From Alphaproteobacteria bacterium (lineage in GTDB: Bacteria; Pseudomonadota; Alphaproteobacteria; Rs-D84), in the NCBI GenBank assembly GCA_016285415.1, contig JAEEQU010000003.1, positions 1-30,296 on the forward strand: a stretch of DNA of 30,296 bases. The letters run 5' to 3'. The notes beneath the pieces are model-generated. The model saw only the letters and a program-made list of their open reading frames with translations, did no database searches and was not told where the DNA came from. This document shows, piece by piece, positions 15,227 through 22,966 of this stretch. Both the position numbers and the translations under genes were made by a program. Each line of letters opens with the position of its first letter. Position 1 is the stretch's first letter.

Positions 15227-16894
15227 ATGAACAAAATAGTAAAAATTTTAACCGTGTTTACAGCATCGGTTTTAGGGCTGGCTTATATGAATAAGACGCT
15301 TGTGGCCGCACCTTCAACGACAATGTGTAGTTTACAGTACATAGACCCAAAACAGAGAAAAATAGACTGGAACGACTATGTCTGGAAAAGTGTTCAGGAA
15401 CATGATAATGTGAAGGCGGATAGACAACCCGGGCTTGCTGCAGTATGCGGAAAGGGACACGGAACAAATGATTATTGCACGGATGGACAGAAAATAGAAA
15501 TGCCATCAGGACATGTTTATCACGGTAACCCAGTAAATAGAAAAGTTACGTATGTTTGTATTACCAGCGGTGATGACAGATGGGAAGAATATGTTCCAGA
15601 AGTTCCAAAGTGCAGCACAATAGTTCAATCTGCAGGACCAGTTGTATTAAGTGCGAACGAAGAATTCAATATGGATTTGACCAACGAAATGTGTGCAGAC
15701 GCATTAAGAAGGGCGAATGGTGATGCAACCGCGGTTGATAGAATTAGACAGATGGATAACCAAGGTTCTACATTTAGATTGTTCTGTGATGCCAATGCAC
15801 ATTTACAATGCAGATTAAAGGCCTGCGCAGGTAATTATACGGTTTCGGGTAACAGATGTGTCCAAGGCGGTGGTTCAAGTAAGTGCGATATATTACTTGA
15901 TGGTCGCTCAATCGTATTAAATAGCGGACAAGAACATAACGAGAATATTGATGCGCATCAATGTCGAAGAGCACGTTCTAGTTTGTCCGCAAATACAAAT
16001 GTAGCAGGTGGCGGCGCGTACGATGATAACGCGGTATATCATTTATACTGTACGCCGCCACAAGTATGCAAAAAAGTCGGTTGCAAGAGTGGTTATCGTG
16101 ATCAAAACGGCACCTGTGTCAAGGGTGGCGGCGGTGGTAAAACATGCCGCGAACAACGTGCCGGCATGAGTGTAGAGGCCATTGCATGCTGTGATACGGG
16201 TAGCGCAGCAACTTGGGATAGCCCTATCAGAGGAAAATGCAATTGCAAAGATTCAAATACCCATTTTGAAATCGTGAATGGCCGTGGTCAATGTGTGGCA
16301 AATGGTTCAAATCAGTGCCCGCCGGATGCGCGCCCAAGTGCAGATAACACAACATGCATTTGCAATGATCCGACAAAGACATTTGATATTAATACCAGAC
16401 AATGTGTTAGTGTGGCTGTAAATTGTCCACAACATATGGCCGTGAACCCATCAACAAATCAATGTGAATGTGTTGAACAATATCAACGCAAAGAAGGTAA
16501 TACATGCGTATGCACGGTTCCAAATGCAACAAACGATGCAAACGGTGTTTGCAAATGTAACGAAAAAGATTATGTTGTTAAAGATGGCCAATGCGTATAT
16601 GATGAATCAATTTTGATTAGAATTCGTGGGGAAATTATCGCTACATTTAACCAATTGAATTCTCATATTGGTGGTTTAGAACAATCTGTATGGAAAGACG
16701 CCGAAGGTAACTTTAATACGGCACGTCTTGCATCGGATAGTATCGCGGGTGTCGTTCTTGGAACGGCGGGCGGTCTTATCACGGCCAAGGTTGTTAAAAA
16801 GAACCAATTGAAGCAGGGTTTTGAAGATATCAAATGTTCAATTGGTGGCCAAACTGTTGCAAGTTATGGTGACGATTTCACCGTTGGCATGTAA
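15227..16894 (+). CDS. Secreted cysteine-rich protein with duplicated six-Cys module (function unknown)
   Basis: Not a family I can name. The 555-residue protein starts with a signal peptide (hydrophobic 8-20, likely cleaved near Ala27-Ala28). Residues 129-211 and 220-297 are a tandem duplication: six Cys each, spaced 26-30-7-4-10 and 25-28-5-4-10, each ending GxCVxGGG. Next come short EGF-like or TIL-like modules with five C-x-C pairs (338/340, 377/379, 413/415, 427/429, 442/444). The last 90 residues hold a Gly-rich hydrophobic stretch (about 506-523), possibly a membrane or glycine-zipper segment. So many cysteines imply disulphides outside the cytoplasm. Arginine is almost always AGA in the first third, unlike neighbouring CGT/CGC-rich genes. 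It is a single-gene unit with its own promoter and terminator beside the tRNA-Val repeats. A surface or adhesion role is only a guess. Confidence 0.85.
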   Translation: MNKIVKILTVFTASVLGLAYMNKTLVAAPSTTMCSLQYIDPKQRKIDWNDYVWKSVQEHDNVKADRQPGLAAVCGKGHGTNDYCTDGQKIEMPSGHVYHGNPVNRKVTYVCITSGDDRWEEYVPEVPKCSTIVQSAGPVVLSANEEFNMDLTNEMCADALRRANGDATAVDRIRQMDNQGSTFRLFCDANAHLQCRLKACAGNYTVSGNRCVQGGGSSKCDILLDGRSIVLNSGQEHNENIDAHQCRRARSSLSANTNVAGGGAYDDNAVYHLYCTPPQVCKKVGCKSGYRDQNGTCVKGGGGGKTCREQRAGMSVEAIACCDTGSAATWDSPIRGKCNCKDSNTHFEIVNGRGQCVANGSNQCPPDARPSADNTTCICNDPTKTFDINTRQCVSVAVNCPQHMAVNPSTNQCECVEQYQRKEGNTCVCTVPNATNDANGVCKCNEKDYVVKDGQCVYDESILIRIRGEIIATFNQLNSHIGGLEQSVWKDAEGNFNTARLASDSIAGVVLGTAGGLITAKVVKKNQLKQGFEDIKCSIGGQTVASYGDDFTVGM

Positions 16895-16910
16895 TAATTG
16901 GTTGGTTTGT

Positions 16911-16941
16911 AAAAACGGTCGCAAATCTGCGACCGTTTTTT
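16911..16941. terminator. Strong bidirectional terminator
   Basis: Arms AAAAACGGTCGCA (16911-16923) and TGCGACCGTTTTT (16928-16940), loop AATC. It serves the cysteine-rich gene and, on the other strand, the nusA-infB-TrpF-like operon. Confidence 0.9.
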
Positions 16942-16946
16942 ATATA

Positions 16947-17708
16947 TTATAATTTATTTTGAGCAATTACGATTATCAAATTCTCAAAATATGCGTTTTG
17001 AATATATTTCACCGCACGTGCAATATCAAATTGTTTTGTGTCTGGGTCTTTTAATTTGCCTTCGGCATCTATCCAGGTTTTATAATTATATGGTAATACT
17101 GCACTAATGTTTTTCAGATTATCGCGCACATTTTCCGGCGACATGCCACCACTGTACCCCATTTTATGATTTTCCATGACTGGTGCGTGCCATGCATCTG
17201 GACTAATTCCACAACCACCCGACGCATCATACAACAGCGAGAACGGAACATCTGTTTTGTTTAACGCATGTATGCGATTATTTTGTTTTGTGGTATATTG
17301 GAATATGAACTCTATATCTGGATATGCACGGATTATATCGGCAACCTTGTTCGCATAAAAACAGAATCTTTTGTTGCCACCATTTATATTTATCTGGACA
17401 CGACCAATCATTGATTTGCCATTATTACGCTTGATTCTAAGAATATCATTAATTTCTGCTGGAATCTTGCCGTGGCACATTGCGGTCCGCCATTCTGAAT
17501 TCACGTGCATAGCAAGGTTTACATCATTATTCATACACCGTTGCATCAATTCCCAAAACCATTCATATCGTGGCATATGCGCCGAAAATTTTGATGGATG
17601 TGCCTGAATTGCAAATTCGGCCATTGGCCAACGTTTCCCAACCGCAACAATATCATCAATAGAATTATATTCGCGCATATCACTGCAGGTTATTTTTTCC
17701 AGTATCAT
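16947..17708 (-). CDS. TIM-barrel protein resembling phosphoribosylanthranilate isomerase (TrpF-like)
   Basis: A 253-residue protein with scattered TrpF-like features: an early KITCSDM (5-11) where TrpF has KICG, LLYDASGGCGISPDAW where TrpF has the LLDA/GGTG catalytic strand, GGMSPENVRDNL where TrpF has GGLxPENV, and an IDAEGKLKDPD segment in place of the SGVE/KD phosphate region. Together they suggest a (beta/alpha)8 barrel of this superfamily with altered active-site details. No tryptophan genes are near, so its substrate is unknown. Start ATG 17708 has GAGG about eight bases upstream. A longer frame would run into infB. It follows the infB stop by 26 bp and is likely the last gene of the operon. 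Confidence 0.6.
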   Translation of the reverse strand: MILEKITCSDMREYNSIDDIVAVGKRWPMAEFAIQAHPSKFSAHMPRYEWFWELMQRCMNNDVNLAMHVNSEWRTAMCHGKIPAEINDILRIKRNNGKSMIGRVQININGGNKRFCFYANKVADIIRAYPDIEFIFQYTTKQNNRIHALNKTDVPFSLLYDASGGCGISPDAWHAPVMENHKMGYSGGMSPENVRDNLKNISAVLPYNYKTWIDAEGKLKDPDTKQFDIARAVKYIQNAYFENLIIVIAQNKL

Positions 17709-17734
17709 GGTATATGCCTCGTATCTATTAATCA

Positions 17735-20140
17735 CTATAACTGTGCTTTGATTTCTTGAACTTCGTAACATTCAACGCGGTCGCCTTCTTTCAGGTCGTT
17801 GTATTTATCAAAACTCATACCAAATTCAACGCCCCCAGAAACTTCTTTGACCTCGTTCTTTTCACGACGCAATTCACCGATTTTACCGTCATAAATAACA
17901 ACATTGTTGCGCAACAGACGCACAAACGCATCTTTTTTGATTACACCCTCACTCATACGGCAACCGGCAACACGCGTTCCCTTGCCAACGGTGAACAATG
18001 CGATAACATCGGCATATCCAATAAAGTTTTCTTTCTTTTCTGGTGCCAATTTTCCAGACAGAATTTCTTTGATTTCATCGGTAATGCGATACACAACACT
18101 GTGATAGCGAATATCAACATGTGCGTTGCGCGCCATATCACGAACCGCAGAATCTGCACGAACATTAAATGCAATGATGACCGCACCCGATGCAATTGCC
18201 AAACGCACATCGCCTTCGGTAATTTGGCCAACGCCTGCCGACAATATATCAACGGTTGCCTTGTCGGTGTTAATACCACGCAGCATATCGGTTATGGCTT
18301 CTACACTGCCCTGAACATCGGCGCGCAGGATAATTGGTAATGCCAATTTCTTGTCATCGGTTGTCTGTTTTGCAAACAGTTCTTCCAGTGACGAACGTTT
18401 AACCGCATTTGCTTTGTCACGGGCGCGTTGAATGCGATATGCCGCAACTTCGCGAGTTTGTGCCTCGGTTTCCATAACGTTTAATTGGTCACCCGCCGCC
18501 GGTACGGAATCAAGTCCCAATACCATAACTGGTTGTGCCGGTTTTACAGATTTAACGCGTTCACCATTAGATGTGATAAGACCGCGTACACGACCAAATG
18601 TTTCACCAACGACGAATACATCGCCGATTTTCAATGTTCCTTGGCGAATTATGACGGTTGCAACCGCGCCAAGACCACGTTCCATTTTTGCTTCTACCAC
18701 GGTGGCAACGGCCGGCATATCTGGGTCGGCCTTTAAATCCATCATTTCCGCCTGAAGCAAGATAGCGTCTTCTAATTTATCAAGACCAATTTTTTGTTTT
18801 GCCGATATTTCAACACATTGAACATCGCCGCCCATTTCTTCAACCTGAACTTCCTGTTGCAACAGGTCGGTTTTGACCTTTTGCGGATTTGCTTCGGGTA
18901 AATCAATTTTGTTAATTGCGACAATAAATGGAACCTTGGCCGCGCGGATGTGGTTTATTGCCTCTATCGTTTGTGGCATGATAGAATCGTTTGCTGCGAC
19001 CACCAATACAACAATATCCGCCATTTGCGCACCACGTGCACGCATCGCGGTAAATGTTTCGTGGCCTGGGGTATCCAAAAATGTTATAATCGCACCAGAT
19101 TTTGTTTTAACTTCGTATGAAGAAATATGCTGGGTAATACCGCCCGCTTCGCCAGCAACAACATTTGCATTACGAAACGCGTCCAACAGCGATGTTTTAC
19201 CGTGGTCAACGTGACCCACAACGGTAACAACTGGTGCGCGCGGTTTAAGGTTTTCTGGATTTGGCGCACGTTCAATCTGATCGGCGTATGGTTTAACCTC
19301 TATACGCTTTACCGTTGCCCCAAATTCACCTGCGATAATTTCTGCGGTATCGGCGTCAATAGATTGGTTTTGGGAAACCATCATCCCCATCTCCATCAAT
19401 TTTTTAACGACATTTCCAACCTTTTCCGCCATTGCTGCCGCCAAATCTTTGACAACAATTGTGTCGCCAAGTGTAACCTCGTGTGCAACCTTTTGTGGTG
19501 CATTAAACATGGCGCGTGCTTTTTCACGGAAACGTTTTAACGATGCTTCGGACCGACGGCGATTTGCACCACGAATCCCGATTTCATCATCGTCGTCATC
19601 ATCGCCACCCATAACGATATCTTGCAGGGATATTTTGCCGGTTTTGGTAAATTCTTTTTTGCCATTGCCGAATTTATTGTTGCGACGCTGTTGCACAGGC
19701 ACATCGTCATTTTCGTTATCGTCCATATGGCGATTTTGATTCTTTTTACCCCCATTTTGTACAGAACGCGGAACGGATGTTGGTTCAACATATTCGTCTT
19801 GAACTTGCTGGGTCGCATTTTCACGTGCCGCCAGTTGTTCTTTGACCTGTTCATATTCGCGCGTTTCGCGTGCAATTTCGGCTTCACGCGCGGCGCGTGC
19901 GGCGGCCTCTTCGGCTTCGCGTTTTTTGCGTTCTTCTTCACGGGCGCGTGCGGCCTCTAATACAGCGCGCAATTTATCGTCGGCTGGATTATGTGGCTGC
20001 GCCGGTTTTGCCGGTTCTTCGCGCAGTTCGTTTCGGCCTGGGGCAATAACACGGCGACGACGTTCTACGAAAACAGAATCGCCTTTTTTGCTTTGCACAG
20101 CATCTAGTGTAACAGATTTTCCAAGTGTTAGTGTCGCCAT
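17735..20140 (-). CDS. infB: Translation initiation factor IF-2
   Basis: GTPase that brings initiator tRNA to the 30S subunit and promotes subunit joining. It has 801 residues. The N-terminus holds an IF2-associated segment, a long charged coiled region of Ala/Glu/Arg repeats (about 55-105) and an Asp-run near 179-186. An IF2_N domain (about 220-280) follows. The G domain has G1 GHVDHGKT (309-316), G3 DTPGH and G4 NKID, and the C-terminal beta-barrels end the protein. It lies 28 bp after nusA in the usual order, but ylxR, normally between them, is absent, and rbfA does not follow. Confidence 0.97.
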   Translation of the reverse strand: MATLTLGKSVTLDAVQSKKGDSVFVERRRRVIAPGRNELREEPAKPAQPHNPADDKLRAVLEAARAREEERKKREAEEAAARAAREAEIARETREYEQVKEQLAARENATQQVQDEYVEPTSVPRSVQNGGKKNQNRHMDDNENDDVPVQQRRNNKFGNGKKEFTKTGKISLQDIVMGGDDDDDDEIGIRGANRRRSEASLKRFREKARAMFNAPQKVAHEVTLGDTIVVKDLAAAMAEKVGNVVKKLMEMGMMVSQNQSIDADTAEIIAGEFGATVKRIEVKPYADQIERAPNPENLKPRAPVVTVVGHVDHGKTSLLDAFRNANVVAGEAGGITQHISSYEVKTKSGAIITFLDTPGHETFTAMRARGAQMADIVVLVVAANDSIMPQTIEAINHIRAAKVPFIVAINKIDLPEANPQKVKTDLLQQEVQVEEMGGDVQCVEISAKQKIGLDKLEDAILLQAEMMDLKADPDMPAVATVVEAKMERGLGAVATVIIRQGTLKIGDVFVVGETFGRVRGLITSNGERVKSVKPAQPVMVLGLDSVPAAGDQLNVMETEAQTREVAAYRIQRARDKANAVKRSSLEELFAKQTTDDKKLALPIILRADVQGSVEAITDMLRGINTDKATVDILSAGVGQITEGDVRLAIASGAVIIAFNVRADSAVRDMARNAHVDIRYHSVVYRITDEIKEILSGKLAPEKKENFIGYADVIALFTVGKGTRVAGCRMSEGVIKKDAFVRLLRNNVVIYDGKIGELRREKNEVKEVSGGVEFGMSFDKYNDLKEGDRVECYEVQEIKAQL

Positions 20141-20168
20141 GTTCTACCTCTGTTTTTTATTATATCTT

Positions 20169-21716
20169 TTATTCTTCGGTTTCTTCTTCTTGGGTAATAC
20201 CAAACGCAATTTCACGTGCCTTCATAATAACACGGCCCGCCAAATGCGCACTCATTGTTTCTTCGCCAAGGATTTCAACCAATTCATCAGACGCCAAATC
20301 CGCCAAATCAGACAATGTCTTGATGCCTGCTTGACCCAATTTCATAATGATTGGACGTTTGATAAAGTCAAATGACAGCAAATCATCAGACATACCCAAT
20401 TTGCGACCTTCTTCAAAATAATCGCGTTCCAATTTTTCAAGATATGCCTTGGCACGATTTTGCAATTCCACCGCAAGTTCTGTATTGAACCCTTCAATAG
20501 ATTCCAATTCTTTCAATTCAACAAACGCGATTTCTTCAATCGTACGGAACCCTTCGGATACCAACAGATGCGCAATCATTTCATCAACATCCAGACCCTT
20601 GATAAACAATTCGGTCTTTTCTTTAACTTCTTTGGTGCGACGTTCTTGTTCTTCGGCTTCGTTCATAACATCTATGTTCCAATTGGTCAATTGTGATGCC
20701 AGACGGACATTTTGACCGCGACGACCAATTGCCAAAGATTGTTGGTCTTCGTTCACAACGACAACCGCGCTGCGTGTGTCTTCGTCAACGATAATTTTGG
20801 CAACCTTGGCCGGTTGCATTGCGTTAACAATGAACACCGCTGGGTCTTCGGAATACAAAATAACGTCAATTTTTTCGCCATGGCATTCGTTGATAACTGG
20901 TTGAATACGGGTTCCCTTGATACCAACGGTCATACCAACTGCGTCAATAGATGGGTCCGCGGTTTCAACGGCGATTTTCGCATGTGAACCTGGTGCGCGT
21001 GCCACAGATTTAATTTTGATAATCCCTTCGTATATTTCTGGAACTTCTTGGACAAACAACTTTTCCATAAACAACGGATGTGTACGGGTTAAAAAGATTT
21101 GTGGACCCGTATTAGAACGCGCAACATCCATAATCAGTGCGCGCACGCGGTCACCAACTGCCAAACGTTCGCCTGGGATAAGTTCACTATTTTTAATATA
21201 ACCTTCGGCCTTGCCATTGATATCAACAAACACATTGCCAAATTCTATACGTTTTACAACGCCGTTGATAATGTCGCCAATGTTATCTTTGAATTCTTCG
21301 TATTGACGGCCACGTTCGGCATCGCGTACGCGTGCGGTCATAATTTGACGTGCAGTTTGGAATGCCATACGACCAAATTCTGGTTCCGGCAGAGCATCTT
21401 CAACAACATCACCAACAGATGGATTTTGTGAATATTTTTTTGCTTCTTCCACAGTCAGCATCGTGAACGGGCTGTATTCTTCACCCGCAGATTCTGGTGA
21501 TTCAATAACATCAAACAGACGTTTAACATAAATTGCGCCATTTTTTCTATCTATGTTGGCAACGATGTTAAATTCTTCGCCATATTTGTGTTTGGCAATT
21601 TTTGCGATTGCCGCTTCTAGTGAACTAAAAACCGTTTCACGATCAATTTGTTTTTCACTGGCCAAAGAGTCAATAGCCAACAATAAATCCTGACGCGGCA
21701 TAGAAACAAAAGACAT
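20169..21716 (-). CDS. nusA: Transcription termination/antitermination factor NusA
   Basis: RNA-polymerase-binding factor governing pausing, termination and antitermination. The 515-residue protein has the N-terminal polymerase-binding domain (with the DRETVFSSLEAAIAKIAKHK region), S1 (about 140-200), KH1 and KH2 (GTRIQPVINE and GRRGQNVRLASQL), and two C-terminal helix-hairpin-helix repeats as in proteobacterial NusA. A second start at Met6 (MPRQDLLLAI) is possible; the first is preceded by AAGGGAG and used here. The gene has a promoter and a hairpin-bearing leader. rimP, usually upstream, is missing; lptF lies divergently instead. Confidence 0.97.
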   Translation of the reverse strand: MSFVSMPRQDLLLAIDSLASEKQIDRETVFSSLEAAIAKIAKHKYGEEFNIVANIDRKNGAIYVKRLFDVIESPESAGEEYSPFTMLTVEEAKKYSQNPSVGDVVEDALPEPEFGRMAFQTARQIMTARVRDAERGRQYEEFKDNIGDIINGVVKRIEFGNVFVDINGKAEGYIKNSELIPGERLAVGDRVRALIMDVARSNTGPQIFLTRTHPLFMEKLFVQEVPEIYEGIIKIKSVARAPGSHAKIAVETADPSIDAVGMTVGIKGTRIQPVINECHGEKIDVILYSEDPAVFIVNAMQPAKVAKIIVDEDTRSAVVVVNEDQQSLAIGRRGQNVRLASQLTNWNIDVMNEAEEQERRTKEVKEKTELFIKGLDVDEMIAHLLVSEGFRTIEEIAFVELKELESIEGFNTELAVELQNRAKAYLEKLERDYFEEGRKLGMSDDLLSFDFIKRPIIMKLGQAGIKTLSDLADLASDELVEILGEETMSAHLAGRVIMKAREIAFGITQEEETEE

Positions 21717-21755
21717 TCGTTATCTCCCTTGGTATTTTGTTTTTGCTTTATCTAT

Positions 21756-21782
21756 AAGGGCGGGGTTTTTAGCCCCGCCCTT
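21756..21782 (-). promoter_or_regulatory. GC-rich hairpin in the nusA leader
   Basis: Perfect 10-bp arms AAGGGCGGGG/CCCCGCCCTT (21756-21765, 21773-21782) with a 7-nt loop, in the 5' untranslated region of nusA and about 40 bases before its start. No U-run follows on either strand, so it is not a standard terminator; a regulatory stem is likely. Confidence 0.6.
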
Positions 21783-21808
21783 AAAATTTAACTTCTAAGA
21801 ACAAGTTG

Positions 21809-21836
21809 ATTATAACACCGAATCGGACAATTGCAA
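21809..21836 (-). promoter_or_regulatory. Predicted promoter of nusA-infB
   Basis: Minus strand TTGCAA (21831-21836), 16-bp spacer, TATAAT (21809-21814) with extended -10 TGT. The leader is about 85 nt. Confidence 0.6.
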
Positions 21837-21865
21837 ATCTTTTTTGCATATTTTGTTAAATATAT

Positions 21866-21894
21866 TTGACGCACTTGTTTTTGGACTCTATACT
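21866..21894 (+). promoter_or_regulatory. Predicted promoter of the lptF operon
   Basis: TTGACG (21866-21871), 17-bp spacer, TATACT (21889-21894), near consensus. The predicted start is 21901-21902, at the lptF ATG. Confidence 0.65.
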
Positions 21895-21901
21895 TTACAT
21901 T

Positions 21902-22966
21902 ATGAGAACACTGGATAAGTATTTTTTACGGCAACTGATAGGTATTTTTGTAATGTTGCTGTTGATATTAACTGGACTGGCATGGATGGTCCAGATTATG
22001 TCTATGATGAAATTCTTAATAAGTTATGGTGTACGGCTTAGCAGTTTTTTGGGACTGACCGTGCTGATGGTTCCATTTATACTGTCCATTATTGTTCCAT
22101 TTGTGACATTTATCGCAATATTGTTTGTTTATAACAAGATGATTGGTGATAACGAGGTTGTCGTTATGGCCGCATCTGGAACATCGCCTGGGAAAATCGC
22201 ACGACCAGCATTATTGTTGGCGGGTTTGCTTACAGTTATAAATTTGGCGTTGAACCTGTGGGTTGTGCCGGCAACACAGGCAAAGTTTTATGATACACAA
22301 TGGAATCTGCGGTATGGGTTGGCGCATCTTAAATTACAAGAAGGTGCATTTACCGAAATGACGCATGATTTGGTTGTATATGTGGATAAAGTGTCGGGAT
22401 ATGATTTAAAGCATGTTATGCTGTCTGATACGCGCAAAGATAAATCACAAATGATAATTTTCGCCGAAAATGGCAAATTAGTTACGACAATGCGCGGTTT
22501 GTCTATTGTTATGACAAATGGTTCGCTTCAGGCGACTGGTAACGGCAGTATAATTGGAACATTTGATGGGTTTGATATGGACCTTAGTATAAACGAGCAA
22601 CATAATCCGGTATCTGTTAAAACGCGCAGTATGTCCACGGCAGATTTAATAGGTATCGTAAATCAAGAAGATATTACCCAAAAACAACGTAAAACGATAT
22701 TCACAGAATTATGCACCAGGTTTTTGCAGCCAATAATGAATTTTATTTTGGCGGCGCTGTGTTTGGCGATTTTGTTGCGTTCATCGTTATTGCGACGCAG
22801 GGCAAGTTTTGCACCGGCACTGGCGGTTGTGTCAATGTCTGTTGTGATGGCGGCATTTATGTCCGCGTCTAATTTATTGGAAAGTACGGGCGATTTATTT
22901 ATGTTGGCGGGGGGCCAAATAATATTACTTGTGATTATAATGGTGATTTTGTTAAGAAGAAAATGA
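21902..22966 (+). CDS. lptF: LPS export permease subunit LptF (LptF/LptG family)
   Basis: Inner-membrane subunit of the LptB2FG transporter that extracts LPS toward the periplasmic bridge. The 354-residue protein has the family layout: three N-terminal membrane helices (about 12-32, 45-80, 97-120), a periplasmic beta-jellyroll with KLQEGAFTEMTHDLVVYV (about 141-158), and three C-terminal helices (about 275-350). ATG 21902 gives the typical MRTLDKYFLRQL start; a TTG 36 bp upstream is inside the promoter. No ribosome site precedes ATG. LptF rather than LptG is favoured by the start and jellyroll region, but the distinction is not certain. It overlaps lptD by 4 bp. Confidence 0.9.
   Translation: MRTLDKYFLRQLIGIFVMLLLILTGLAWMVQIMSMMKFLISYGVRLSSFLGLTVLMVPFILSIIVPFVTFIAILFVYNKMIGDNEVVVMAASGTSPGKIARPALLLAGLLTVINLALNLWVVPATQAKFYDTQWNLRYGLAHLKLQEGAFTEMTHDLVVYVDKVSGYDLKHVMLSDTRKDKSQMIIFAENGKLVTTMRGLSIVMTNGSLQATGNGSIIGTFDGFDMDLSINEQHNPVSVKTRSMSTADLIGIVNQEDITQKQRKTIFTELCTRFLQPIMNFILAALCLAILLRSSLLRRRASFAPALAVVSMSVVMAAFMSASNLLESTGDLFMLAGGQIILLVIIMVILLRRK

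Noticed and set aside
17756..18340. A 194-residue plus-strand frame inside infB
   Set aside because: Antisense shadow of the IF-2 C-terminal part, with low-complexity composition and no ribosome site.
21756..21782. GC-rich hairpin as a terminator between nusA and lptF
   Set aside because: No T-run on either strand and it lies inside the nusA leader.
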